NCBI RefSeq assembly: GCF_004346225.1
Contig: NZ_SMAJ01000009.1
Span: 79,028-143,027, forward strand
DNA length: 64,000 nt
Source: Paralcaligenes ureilyticus
GTDB lineage: Bacteria; Pseudomonadota; Gammaproteobacteria; Burkholderiales; Burkholderiaceae_B
Reading direction: 5' to 3'
Shown: piece after piece, positions 35,845 to 43,713 of the stretch
Layout: each line of letters starts with the position of its first letter
Position numbering within the stretch: position 1 is the first letter of the stretch
Program-made: the position numbers and the translations under genes
The notes under the pieces: generated by a model
The model's input: only the letters and a program-made list of their open reading frames with translations
What the model was told of the DNA's origin: nothing
Databases searched by the model: none

Positions 35845-36186
35845 ATGCTAGTTGTCTTTCATTCCAAAGCCGCGGCCGAAGTTCTGATGTTCGAAAAACA
35901 TGCGCTTCCCATTCTGATTGCGGCGGGCAAGCCGTATACCGATACCTTGCCTACGCGTGGCGTTATTACCCGTGATCAGCTTGACGCTGCGATAGCGGGG
36001 ATTGAGGGTGCGATTTCGAGCGATACGGATTCGGCATTTTCAGACGATAACGATGATTCGAAGGCGCACCCGATTTCGCAAGCCGTCAGTTTTCGCCGGC
36101 GTGCATGGCCGTTGCTGGCCATGCTGAGGTTGTCGCGTGACCAGCACGTCGATGTGTTGTGGGAGCCTGCGCCTACCAACTGGTGA
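35845..36186 (+). CDS. DUF1840 family protein
   Basis: A 113-residue protein. It begins MLVVFHSKAAAEVLMFEKHALPIL and ends with FRRRAWPLLAMLRLS and VDVLWEP, the conserved borders of DUF1840, a small betaproteobacterial family of unknown function. The middle is acidic and probably disordered (SSDTDSAFSDDNDDSK). The ATG at 35845 has GAGGG about ten bases upstream and matches the family's start. A GTG at 35821 is less likely. It is divergent from the RHS gene, with about 100 bases between start codons. Nothing suggests it is the RHS immunity protein: it is cytoplasmic-looking, while the toxin is exported. Confidence 0.82.
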   Translation: MLVVFHSKAAAEVLMFEKHALPILIAAGKPYTDTLPTRGVITRDQLDAAIAGIEGAISSDTDSAFSDDNDDSKAHPISQAVSFRRRAWPLLAMLRLSRDQHVDVLWEPAPTNW

Positions 36187-36203
36187 GTAAAACAATGGCG
36201 CTC

Positions 36204-36481
36204 TGTAGCGCCACCCCTTGTGGGTGGCATTCGCTGCACGTGGCATTCTTTTTTTGTGTGTCACCCTATCTTGCTTAAAACCTTCTAGCCCCGCATCGTG
36301 GGCGGTTAAGGCGGATCGGGCTCTGACGGTCCCGGTCATGGCTGCGCCATGACTTCCCGCGCGCAGGACCGGCTTCGGGGCGGCGTGCGAACTCGTGGGG
36401 CGATCAGTCCACTGGACTGATCGCAAACGTCCCACTCGAACAGCGCACGCCTTGCCTCCCCGAAGCCGGCCCTGCGCGCGG
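36204..36481 (+). repeat. Composite structured repeat (class C REP + small hairpin + 125-nt hairpin), copy 1
   Basis: Starts with a class C REP (36204-36229). About 100 bases later comes a small hairpin GTCATGGC-TGC-GCCATGAC (36335-36353). It ends in a long hairpin, arms 36357-36380 and 36458-36481 (24 nt, one mismatch), with a tip CGATCAGTCCA-C-TGGACTGATCG at 36401-36423. A second copy starts at 63775 and is cut by the window edge. The two copies have the same orientation and their tips differ by compensated pairs. No open reading frame of note lies inside. It may be a structured RNA or a mobile hairpin element. Confidence 0.85.
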
Positions 36482-36601
36482 CGTGCCCGAATCGCCCGCC
36501 CCACCTTGACCGCCCACGACGCTCGTGTGTTGGGTGTTTGTGGGATCGTCGATGAGTTTGATTGGCGTAATTATCAATTTTTGTAGCGACAGGTAGGTTT
36601 T

Positions 36602-36627
36602 TGTAGCGGCACCCCTTGTGGGTGCCA
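36602..36627 (+). repeat. Single REP, class B
   Basis: Full palindrome, stem GGCACCC/GGGTGCC, preceded at 36582 by a 12-base truncated head (TGTAGCGACAGG). It lies in the convergent gap between DUF1840 and ugpE. Confidence 0.9.
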
Positions 36628-36757
36628 TCTTCCCCTATAAACAAATCGCACCCTTACGCCAACAAACTTCCGCCCCTCGACAAACAATCCCGACAAACAT
36701 TCCGTCATCCGCTGATAACCAACCCTTGCGTCGCATCCAGCCAACCCCCTTCCCCAA

Positions 36758-37561
36758 TCAACGAATTCCCGCCCGCATAAACGACTGGACGAATTGCCGC
36801 TGGAACAGCAGGAACGCAATCAGCAATGGCGCCGCGCTAAGCAGGGTTGCCGCGGTAATGACGGACCAGTCGATGCCTTGATCGGAAGAGGCAAACACCT
36901 GTAGGCCCACCGTTATGGGTCGCGTGTTTACTGATTTGGTAATGATCAACGGCCACAAAAAATTATTCCAGTGATAGCTGATCGATACCAGCCCATAGGC
37001 GATATAAACCGGTTTTGCCAGCGGCACGTATATGCGCATCAGGATCTGCCAGCGATTGGCGCCTTCGACACGTGCCGCGTCTTCCAGCTCGCGCGGGATG
37101 GTCTTGAACGTTTGCCTTAGCAGGAAGATGCCGAACGCCGAGGCGAAGTAGGGCAGGCCGATGGCAAAAATGGTGTCGTTCACGCCCAGCCAGCTCATCG
37201 TGCGGTAGTTCTCGACGATGAGTACATCCGGCATGATCATGAGCTGCAGCAGCACCAGCATGAACATGACATCCCGCCCCTTGAATTCGAAGCGTGCAAA
37301 AGCGTAGGCCGCCATGGTGGACAATATGAATTGGGCTACCAGCACCATGGTGACCAGCAGGAATGTGTTCAGGAAATAACGTGCAAACGGCGCGGCGTGC
37401 CACGCCGCCGCGAAATTGGCCAGCGTCAGCGGCGCGGTCAGGTCGAAATGCGTGGAATAGGCCGACGGGTGAAACGCCGCCCATAGTGTATAGGCCAGCG
37501 GCAAGAACCACAGCAGGCCCAGCAGCCAGGCGCCCAGGGTATCGAGCAGGTTCGTTTTCAT
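36758..37561 (-). CDS. Carbohydrate ABC transporter permease, UgpE/MalG type
   Basis: A 267-residue inner-membrane permease with six predicted helices (first LGAWLLGLLWFLPLAYTLWAAF). The cytoplasmic EAA loop that contacts the ATPase is LEDAARVEGANRWQILMRIYVPL. The C-terminus FQRQFVQSFMRAGIR is close to the UgpE/MalG ending (VKGL..GAVK-like). It is the last gene of a leftward four-gene importer and its ATG overlaps the stop of the partner permease by four bases (ATGA), so translation is coupled. The substrate is inferred from the binding protein to be glycerol-3-phosphate or a related polyol phosphate or sugar. Confidence 0.9.
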   Translation of the reverse strand: MKTNLLDTLGAWLLGLLWFLPLAYTLWAAFHPSAYSTHFDLTAPLTLANFAAAWHAAPFARYFLNTFLLVTMVLVAQFILSTMAAYAFARFEFKGRDVMFMLVLLQLMIMPDVLIVENYRTMSWLGVNDTIFAIGLPYFASAFGIFLLRQTFKTIPRELEDAARVEGANRWQILMRIYVPLAKPVYIAYGLVSISYHWNNFLWPLIITKSVNTRPITVGLQVFASSDQGIDWSVITAATLLSAAPLLIAFLLFQRQFVQSFMRAGIR

Positions 37562-38439
37562 TGGTAATGCGTCTTGCGGTCAAGCCGGCGAAAGCTTGCC
37601 AGGGCCGTCAAGGCCAGAACCGCCAGCAGGACAACGGTCAGGGTCGCCGCGTATGATGTGTCCCAGAATTGGAAGCCGACCTGGTAGATGTAAAAAAGCA
37701 GCAAGGTGCTGGCGTTGTCCGGCCCTCCGTTAGTCATGACGACGATCTGGTCGACCACGCGAAACGCGTTGATCAGGGCGTTGATCAGCACGAACACGGT
37801 GGTGGGCATCAGCAAGGGCAGCAGCACGCGCCAGAAATACTGCCAGCGCGACGCCCCTTCGAGCAGCGCCGCTTCGCGCACCGAGGGTGAAATCTGCTGT
37901 AGCGCCGCCAGATAAAAAATCATGAAAAACCCGGCTTCCTTCCAGACGGTGACCGCCATCACCGCCGGCAATGCGGTCCTGCGCGAGCCCAGCCAGTTCA
38001 TGGAAGGCAAACCCAGGAAATGCCCGATCTGCGCCAGCAAGCCATACTGCGGGGTATAGAAAAACAGCCATATATTGGCCACGGCAATCATGGGTAAAAC
38101 GGTAGGCGTGAAATAGGCCAGACGCAAGAACCCCCGGCCGGTCAACTTGCGATTGACCCACAGCGCCATGACGAGCGCAATGACGATGGAAACCGGGATG
38201 GTGCCCAGCGCGAAATACAGGTTGTTCCACAGCGCCTGCCAAAACACCGGGTCGTTGACCATGGCGTTGTAATTGCTCAAGCCCACGAAATGCGACGGCC
38301 TGGCGCCCCTTGGCGTGGAAAAAAAACTATGCCACAGGGTAGACAGAGCCGGGTAATGCGTGAAGGCGATAAGCAGCACCATGGCTGGCAGCAATAGCAG
38401 CCAGCCATAGACGGCATTTAACGAAGCGCGGCGGTTCAT
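37558..38439 (-). CDS. Carbohydrate ABC transporter permease, UgpA/MalF type
   Basis: A 293-residue permease. It starts with a basic patch and helix (YGWLLLLPAMVLLIAFTHYPALSTLW) and includes FVGLSNYNAMVNDPVFWQALWNNLYF, the conserved start of the UgpA/MalF transport domain. The EAA loop is REAALLEGASRWQYFWRVLLPLL. It pairs with the permease encoded four bases downstream and receives substrate from the binding protein encoded seven bases upstream. Gene order (ATPase - binding protein - UgpA-like - UgpE-like) and tight spacing show a single operon. Length and topology are normal for the family. Confidence 0.9.
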   Translation of the reverse strand: MNRRASLNAVYGWLLLLPAMVLLIAFTHYPALSTLWHSFFSTPRGARPSHFVGLSNYNAMVNDPVFWQALWNNLYFALGTIPVSIVIALVMALWVNRKLTGRGFLRLAYFTPTVLPMIAVANIWLFFYTPQYGLLAQIGHFLGLPSMNWLGSRRTALPAVMAVTVWKEAGFFMIFYLAALQQISPSVREAALLEGASRWQYFWRVLLPLLMPTTVFVLINALINAFRVVDQIVVMTNGGPDNASTLLLFYIYQVGFQFWDTSYAATLTVVLLAVLALTALASFRRLDRKTHYQ

Positions 38440-38445
38440 GCCACT

Positions 38446-39741
38446 TTATTTATATGAACGCAATATGCGGTCGGCAGCATGCTGCGCGTCTTCCATGGCC
38501 TGCTTGGGCGTTTTGGCGTTGGTCACCACCGCTTGCAAATTGTCATTCAGCAGCTTGGTGACGCGCTGGTTTTCGTGTGTGGAGAATTCGGCGACGCTCA
38601 CGGTAAGTTGATCGCGAGCCACCAGTGCCTGGGGCACCTGCTTGACATAAGCCTCCATTTTTTCTGTTTTCCAGGCGGGTTTCGTCACCGCGACGTAACC
38701 CGTGTCAATGCTCCATTGCGCCGCGTTTTCGGGGCTGGTCATCCACTTGGCGAATGTGAATGCGGCCTGCTGCTGCTCGGGTGTGCTGTCCTTGAAAATA
38801 TAGAAATTACCGCCGCCGGTCGGGCTGCCCCCTTGTTGGGCCTTGGGCATGGGCGCTACGCCGAAATCGAACTTTGCGTTCTTGCGCACGTTGGTCAGAT
38901 TGCCGGTAGTCGTCCACATGATGGCGGTTTTGCCAACCAGGAAGTCTTTGGGTGTGGTGCCCCAGTCTATCGTACCGGTGGGCATGACCTTGTATTTGTA
39001 GGCCAGATCACGCCAGAACTGCAGCGCCTGGATCACAGCCGGCTTGTCGAAATAAACCTCGTTGCCCGCCGAATTCATGAGTATGGCTTTATTGGGGGTA
39101 GTCAGCGCCTGGAACATCCAGTACGCATAGGCGCCGCCCGACGGAATCTCGAGCCCCCATTGCGTCACCTGGCCGTCGGCATTGCGTTTGGTCAGCTTTT
39201 TGGCATCGGCCACCAGTTCGTCCCAGGTGCCGGGTGGGTGGTTGGGATCCAGGCCCGCCTGCTTGAACATGTCCTTGTTGTAATACATGACAATGGTGGA
39301 GCGCTGGAAGGGGATCCCCCAGGTTTTACCGGCGGTGCGGCTGTTCTGCATGAAAGCGTCGTAGAAACTTCCCATCCATTTTTTATCGGCGTCGGTCTTC
39401 ACGAAAGAGTCCACAGGAACAATCGCGTCCTGATCGATCAGCGTGAACATATCGGTGGACAGTAAAACCGCTACCTGCGGCGGGTTTCCGCCTTTTTGCG
39501 CCGTCAACGCCTTGGCCACGGCATCTTGATAGGAACCGGCATAAATCGCCTTGATCTTGATATCGGGATTGGCCTTTTCAAAGCGCGCGACGTCATTGTC
39601 GACGATCTTGGTGATCGGGCCGCCGACGGCCACGGGGTAATAAAACTCCAGTTCCACTGGTTTAGCTTCAGACCATGCCGGGAGCGTGCCCATTGCGCTT
39701 GCCAGACCGAGGGCCAGAGCTTTCAGAACGATGCGTCGCAT
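38446..39741 (-). CDS. Extracellular solute-binding protein family 1 (UgpB-like)
   Basis: A 431-residue periplasmic binding protein with a Sec signal peptide (LKALALGLASAMGTLPAWSEA). The mature part has typical family 1 stretches: VARFEKANPDIKIKAIYAGSYQD, GIPFQRSTIVMYYNKDMFKQAGLDPNHPPGTWDEL and KWMTSPENAAQWSIDTGYVAV. These align well, from memory, with E. coli UgpB, which binds glycerol-3-phosphate, though other sugars are possible. It lies between the ATPase gene (20-base gap) and the permeases (7-base gap). The substrate call is an inference from resemblance only. Confidence 0.88.
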   Translation of the reverse strand: MRRIVLKALALGLASAMGTLPAWSEAKPVELEFYYPVAVGGPITKIVDNDVARFEKANPDIKIKAIYAGSYQDAVAKALTAQKGGNPPQVAVLLSTDMFTLIDQDAIVPVDSFVKTDADKKWMGSFYDAFMQNSRTAGKTWGIPFQRSTIVMYYNKDMFKQAGLDPNHPPGTWDELVADAKKLTKRNADGQVTQWGLEIPSGGAYAYWMFQALTTPNKAILMNSAGNEVYFDKPAVIQALQFWRDLAYKYKVMPTGTIDWGTTPKDFLVGKTAIMWTTTGNLTNVRKNAKFDFGVAPMPKAQQGGSPTGGGNFYIFKDSTPEQQQAAFTFAKWMTSPENAAQWSIDTGYVAVTKPAWKTEKMEAYVKQVPQALVARDQLTVSVAEFSTHENQRVTKLLNDNLQAVVTNAKTPKQAMEDAQHAADRILRSYK

Positions 39742-39761
39742 ACTAGTTTCCTCATAGAAGA

Positions 39762-40814
39762 TTATGAGTCAGCCATAATGGCCTGACCCGAAGCGTCAAA
39801 GAAGTGCTGCTGTTGCGGGCGCCAAGATAGCTTGAGCGCTTCTGCGGGCCGGACACGCAGATGCCCGGCCACCCGAATGGCGATGCCTGTGTTGGTGCCT
39901 ACCGTGCATACGACGATACTGTCCGCACCGAAATACTCCACCCCTTCGACGGTCGCTGCCACGTCGCCGTTATCGGTAATCGAAATATGCTCGGGGCGAA
40001 TTCCCAGCTTGCGCGCTCCAACTCCGTGCGGCGCGGCAATCGGAGCATCGCATCCGGCGATTCGCTGACCATCGGCGTCCAGATGCAACAAGTTCATGGG
40101 TGGCGTGCCAATGAAGCGCGCGGCGAATTCGGTGCGCGGGCAGGCGTACAACTGTTCGGGCGCGTCGTGCTGCTCGACCTGCCCATGCTGCAGCAACACG
40201 ACCCGGTCAGCCATGCTCATGGCTTCGGTCTGGTCATGCGTCACGTAGATCATCGTAATGCCCAGGCTTTGCTGTAGCGCGCGAATTTCGCGTCGCATCT
40301 CGTGGCGCAGCTGGGCATCGAGGTTCGACAGAGGCTCGTCCATCAGGCAGACGGGCGCTTCGGAGATGACGGCACGCCCAAGGGCGACACGCTGTTGCTG
40401 CCCGCCCGATAACTGGGAAGGCTTGCGATCAAGCAGTGGCGCCAGACCCAGCAGATCGGCCACGCGCTGCAGGCGGCGGTTGAAGTCGCGTGAAGGTTCT
40501 TTTCGAACCCTCAGCCCGAAAAGAATATTTTCGCGCACGGACAGGTGCGGGAACAGGGCATAAGACTGGAACACCATCGAAATCTTGCGCTTGGAGGGCG
40601 GCAGGTTCGTCACGTCGCGCGCGCCAATGTGGATATGCCCCGCGCTGGGGCTGTCTAATCCTGCGATCATTCGAAGCGTGGTCGACTTGCCGCAGCCCGA
40701 CGGCCCCAGCAAAACCGTGAAGGTACCCGCATTCACCGTAAAGCTGACGTCTTTAACCGCAGCGGGTGCGTCGCTGTATTGCTTGCTGATACGATCCAGA
40801 ACGATGGAAGACAT
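39762..40814 (-). CDS. ABC transporter ATPase, UgpC/MalK type
   Basis: A 350-residue ATPase. Walker A is GPSGCGKSTTLRMIAGL, the Q-loop region is MVFQSYALFPHLSVRENI, the signature motif LSGGQQQRVALGRA, Walker B VCLMDEPLSNLDAQLR and the switch histidine is in YVTHDQTEAM. The C-terminal ~120 residues form the regulatory OB-fold (TOBE) domain found in UgpC and MalK (IGTPPMNLL; LGIRPEHISI). It is the first gene of the leftward importer operon. The 350-bp gap upstream carries the leuA terminator and a REP pair, so the promoter must lie in the first ~130 bases before the start, where I see no clear boxes. Confidence 0.92.
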   Translation of the reverse strand: MSSIVLDRISKQYSDAPAAVKDVSFTVNAGTFTVLLGPSGCGKSTTLRMIAGLDSPSAGHIHIGARDVTNLPPSKRKISMVFQSYALFPHLSVRENILFGLRVRKEPSRDFNRRLQRVADLLGLAPLLDRKPSQLSGGQQQRVALGRAVISEAPVCLMDEPLSNLDAQLRHEMRREIRALQQSLGITMIYVTHDQTEAMSMADRVVLLQHGQVEQHDAPEQLYACPRTEFAARFIGTPPMNLLHLDADGQRIAGCDAPIAAPHGVGARKLGIRPEHISITDNGDVAATVEGVEYFGADSIVVCTVGTNTGIAIRVAGHLRVRPAEALKLSWRPQQQHFFDASGQAIMADS

Positions 40815-40988
40815 GAGCGCTTTAATTATTTATTCAGGGGCCGTCGGACTTGGTCAAAAGCAGCACCAAGCCGCAGCCCGTCGTTCAGGCCCCAAGGTAA
40901 GTAACGAATTGATTTTAAGCACTTACCATGACGTGTATGTGACAGTGTTTACCCTAAGGCTGCCGCTACAAAACCAACCCATTGCTCA

Positions 40989-41079
40989 TGTAGCGGCAGC
41001 CCTTGTGGCTGCCAAAATCGTTGAGAATCGTTGCGGTATTTATGGAACGCCGATGGCAGCCACAAGGGCTGCCGCTACA
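40989..41079. repeat. REP pair (class A/A, heads outward)
   Basis: Copies at 40989-41014 (plus) and 41054-41079 (minus), both stem GGCAGCC/GGCTGCC, 39 bp apart. The spacer begins AAATCGTTGA, similar to the start of the 45147 spacer. A truncated inverted copy (40955-40970) lies just upstream. Confidence 0.9.
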
Positions 41080-41126
41080 ACGATCACGCAAACGTCAAAC
41101 ACTTGAGCGTCGCGGGGAAAAAATCA

Positions 41127-41144
41127 GGGCCTCCGAAGAGGCCC
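41127..41144 (-). terminator. Rho-independent terminator of leuA
   Basis: On the minus strand, stem GGGCCTC, tetraloop TTCG, stem GAGGCCC, then TGATTTTTT. It starts 20 bases after the leuA stop. The UUCG loop and U-run make this the clearest intrinsic terminator in the window. Confidence 0.92.
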
Positions 41145-41164
41145 TTTGAGTCATGCAGCCGATC

Positions 41165-42862
41165 TCAGGCCATCAAAGCCTCGGCAGGCTGCCCCACGCT
41201 TGCCGTGTGCCGGTTGACGGCCACCAGAATCGCCAGGAATGACGAGGTCACGATATCGCGGTGGATGCCCACGCCGAAGCCGGTAGGCGAATCGCCGACC
41301 CGCAATTCCACATACGATGCGGCGCGTGTATCGGTGCCGGTTCCGATGGCGTGTTCGTGATAGTCCATGATGCGTATGGGCAGGCCCAGCGCATTGACGA
41401 AGGCCGCGATGGCGCCGTCTCCTTTGCCCGACAAATGGCGTACCTCGCCATGGTCTTCGATCTCGGCATCGATGACAAACTGATGGCCGCTGCCGGCGGT
41501 GGGGTCGCCGGTGATGCGGTGGCGGATCAACTTCAAGGGTTGTTCCTGTTCCAGATATTCTTTGCTGAAAATATCGTAGACGGCCGTGGCGGTGACTTCG
41601 GCGCCGGTCTCGTCGGTCACGCGCTGGATGGCGCGGCTGAATTCGATTTGCAGGCGGCGCGGGAGCGCCAGGCCGTGTTCGTGCTCGAGCAGGTACGATA
41701 CCCCGCCCTTGCCTGACTGGCTATTGACGCGTATGACGGCATCGTAGCTGCGGCCCAGGTCGGCCGGGTCGATAGGCAGATAGGGGACTTCCCACAGCGC
41801 GTCGGCTTCCTGGCGCGCAAAGCCTTTTTTGATGGCGTCCTGATGGGAGCCCGAGAACGCAGTAAAGACCAGGTCTCCGGCGTAGGGGTGGCGCGGATGA
41901 ACCGGCAACTGGTTGCAGTATTCGACGCAGCGCCGCACTTCGTCGATGTCCGAGAAATCCAGCCCGGGGTGTATGCCCTGCGTGTACAGATTAAGCGCGA
42001 GCGTAACCAAGTCGACGTTGCCGGTGCGTTCGCCGTTGCCGAACAGACAGCCTTCGATGCGGTCTGCGCCGGCCATGACGGCAAATTCCGCCGCCGCCAC
42101 GGCCGTGCCGCGGTCGTTGTGGGGGTGAACGCTCAATACGATGCAGTCGCGCTGCTTCAGGTTTTTATGCATCCATTCGATCTGGTCGGCATACAGGTTG
42201 GGCGTGGTGGCTTCGATCGTGGCGGGCAGATTGAAAATGATTTTCGATTCGGGAGTGGGCTGCCAGGTCTGGGCGACGGCGTTGCACACTTCCAGCGCGA
42301 ACTCGGGTTCGGTAGTGCTGAATACTTCGGGCGAATATTCGTAGCGCCAGCGGGTTTCGGGGTGTTGTGCCGTGCACTCCTTGACCAGGCGGGTTCCGGA
42401 GATGGCGATTTCCTTGACTTCGTCGCGGCTCATGTTGAAGACGATCTTGCGAAATGCCGGGGCGCAGGCGTTGTACAGATGGACAATGGCCTGTTTGGCT
42501 CCCGCCGCCGATTCGACCGTGCGGCGGATCAGGTCTTCGCGCGACTGGGTCAGGACAATGATCGTTACGTCGTCGGGGATGCGCTTTTCGTCGACCAGCT
42601 TGCGCACGAAGTCAAAATCGGTTTGCGAGGCCGACGGGAAGCCGACTTCGATTTCTTTGAAGCCGATTTTCAGCAGCTGTTCGAAGAAACGCAGCTTGCG
42701 CTCCACGCTCATGGGCTCGATCAAGGACTGATTGCCGTCGCGCAAATCGGTGCTCATCCAGATGGGCGGGTGGGTAATGCGCTTGCTGGGCCAGGTTCGC
42801 TCGGAGAATTCGTGGGCGAACGGGTGGAATGGACGATATCGGTCTGATGGAGTGGAGAGCAT
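41165..42862 (-). CDS. leuA: 2-isopropylmalate synthase (long form)
   Basis: A 565-residue enzyme that condenses acetyl-CoA with 2-ketoisovalerate, the first committed step to leucine. The N-terminal barrel starts with [19 protein letters not shown], in which STDLRDGNQ holds the catalytic Arg-Asp pair. The metal site is [13 protein letters not shown] and a glycine motif is [23 protein letters not shown]. This order is typical of the yeast/mycobacterial-type long LeuA. The C-terminal ~130 residues form the leucine-binding regulatory domain ([16 protein letters not shown]). The ATG at 42862 has AGGTG six bases upstream. The gene stands alone, not with leuBCD, and has its own terminator. Confidence 0.95.
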   Translation of the reverse strand: MLSTPSDRYRPFHPFAHEFSERTWPSKRITHPPIWMSTDLRDGNQSLIEPMSVERKLRFFEQLLKIGFKEIEVGFPSASQTDFDFVRKLVDEKRIPDDVTIIVLTQSREDLIRRTVESAAGAKQAIVHLYNACAPAFRKIVFNMSRDEVKEIAISGTRLVKECTAQHPETRWRYEYSPEVFSTTEPEFALEVCNAVAQTWQPTPESKIIFNLPATIEATTPNLYADQIEWMHKNLKQRDCIVLSVHPHNDRGTAVAAAEFAVMAGADRIEGCLFGNGERTGNVDLVTLALNLYTQGIHPGLDFSDIDEVRRCVEYCNQLPVHPRHPYAGDLVFTAFSGSHQDAIKKGFARQEADALWEVPYLPIDPADLGRSYDAVIRVNSQSGKGGVSYLLEHEHGLALPRRLQIEFSRAIQRVTDETGAEVTATAVYDIFSKEYLEQEQPLKLIRHRITGDPTAGSGHQFVIDAEIEDHGEVRHLSGKGDGAIAAFVNALGLPIRIMDYHEHAIGTGTDTRAASYVELRVGDSPTGFGVGIHRDIVTSSFLAILVAVNRHTASVGQPAEALMA

Positions 42863-42962
42863 GTTGCACCTAATTTAGCAAAATCTACAAGCCGTGGTCA
42901 CCGGGAATTGAATTCGCGTGCGCAGTGCGCGCGGGTGACGGAAATAACGTGGCGTGAGGGCT

Positions 42963-42994
42963 GCCGGACTGCCACAGGACGCTAGGTCCGGCAA
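42963..42994. other. Hairpin in the leuA upstream region
   Basis: Arms TGCCGGAC (42963-42970) and GTCCGGCA (42987-42994) with a 16-base loop, between the small membrane protein gene and leuA. No T-run follows, so it is not a standard terminator. A 40-codon frame (42982-43104, minus) ending in LLLLIGCRT overlaps it. I do not call that frame a gene. Confidence 0.3.
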
Positions 42995-43124
42995 CCGATC
43001 AGTAGTAGCAGCGATAGTGCGGCAGGTAGCAGACGAGAATGCGCAACGCCGCCGGCAGCGTTGCTGCGGGCATAGGCGTTTGGAGGAAAATCGCGCGATT
43101 TCATGTTGCTAGTCGAACACATTT

Positions 43125-43694
43125 TTACGAAGATTGCAAGTTTTTGGCCTGAGTGTCGGCCGTCGGCGGCGTCTCCAATGCCTGAGCATGTTCGCGCGCC
43201 AGACTGATTTTTGCGGCGCGCCGCGCTCGCAATTCGTGAGCGGTGCGTTGCAAATCTCCAACGCTGACCGGGTTGCGCCGGTCCAGCCAGGCCCAACGCA
43301 GCACTTCCCGGGCGGGTTCCGATAACTGGTTGACGATTTCGCCGAACATTTCGGCGCTGACCAGTTTGCTCTGCACCTTTTCCTGGCTGCTGCGAATGAA
43401 CCGGTACAGGAAATAGGCAATAATGAGCGTGCATAGCGCCACTACCGCCCACCAGAAAAAAGAGTTGTATTGCTGCAGTATTTCGACGGCTTGCGGACCG
43501 AATGCGTGCAATCCTGCATAATCGATGCCGTGGCCGAAGTCCATCACTCGATTGAGCAGGTCATACCAAACGAGTGCCACCACGGCAATAACGACGGTGC
43601 AGGTTATTTTCTGCGTTGCCGTCAGCTTGAGCAAAGCGTTGCGCAACACGGTGTCGTCGTGGCGAGTGGGTTGTGGCGTCAGGTTCTGTTTCAT
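43125..43694 (-). CDS. Uncharacterised membrane protein
   Basis: I do not recognise a family. The 189-residue protein has two predicted transmembrane helices (ITCTVVIAVVALVWYDLLN and FFWWAVVALCTLIIAYFLYRFI) and a C-terminal cytoplasmic, charged part (EPAREVLRWAWLDRRNP ... HELRARRAAKISLAREHAQ). The ATG at 43694 leaves only 19 bases to the rpoN start on the other strand, so the two genes' promoters must overlap each other's coding region, or the real start is further in. It lies 262 bases upstream of leuA on the same strand. It looks like a real gene because of codon pattern and helix quality. Confidence 0.65.
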   Translation of the reverse strand: MKQNLTPQPTRHDDTVLRNALLKLTATQKITCTVVIAVVALVWYDLLNRVMDFGHGIDYAGLHAFGPQAVEILQQYNSFFWWAVVALCTLIIAYFLYRFIRSSQEKVQSKLVSAEMFGEIVNQLSEPAREVLRWAWLDRRNPVSVGDLQRTAHELRARRAAKISLAREHAQALETPPTADTQAKNLQSS

Positions 43695-43713
43695 GCAAAT
43701 TATTGTACCCAAT

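Larger units (their letters stand above)
36187..36757. other. 571-bp gene-free gap filled with repeats
   Basis: Contains, in order, a class C REP and the composite structured element (36204-36481), a stretch without recognisable content (36482-36581), a truncated REP head (36582-36593) and a class B REP (36602-36627). The remaining 130 bases before the ugpE stop are C-rich on the plus strand. I see no gene in it. Confidence 0.8.
40815..41164. other. 350-bp gap between ugpC-like gene and leuA
   Basis: Holds a truncated inverted REP end (40955-40970), a class A REP pair (40989-41079) and the leuA terminator (41127-41144). The 130 bases nearest the ATPase gene must hold its promoter. I could not assign boxes. 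Confidence 0.75.

Noticed and set aside
35845..36186. DUF1840 protein as immunity partner of the RHS lipase
   Set aside because: It is on the opposite strand, has no signal peptide, and belongs to a family found widely without RHS genes.
42982..43104. Small lipoprotein gene of 40 codons ending LLLLIGCRT
   Set aside because: The hydrophobic run and cysteine are at the wrong (C-terminal) end for a lipoprotein, and the frame overlaps a hairpin. No ribosome site is evident.
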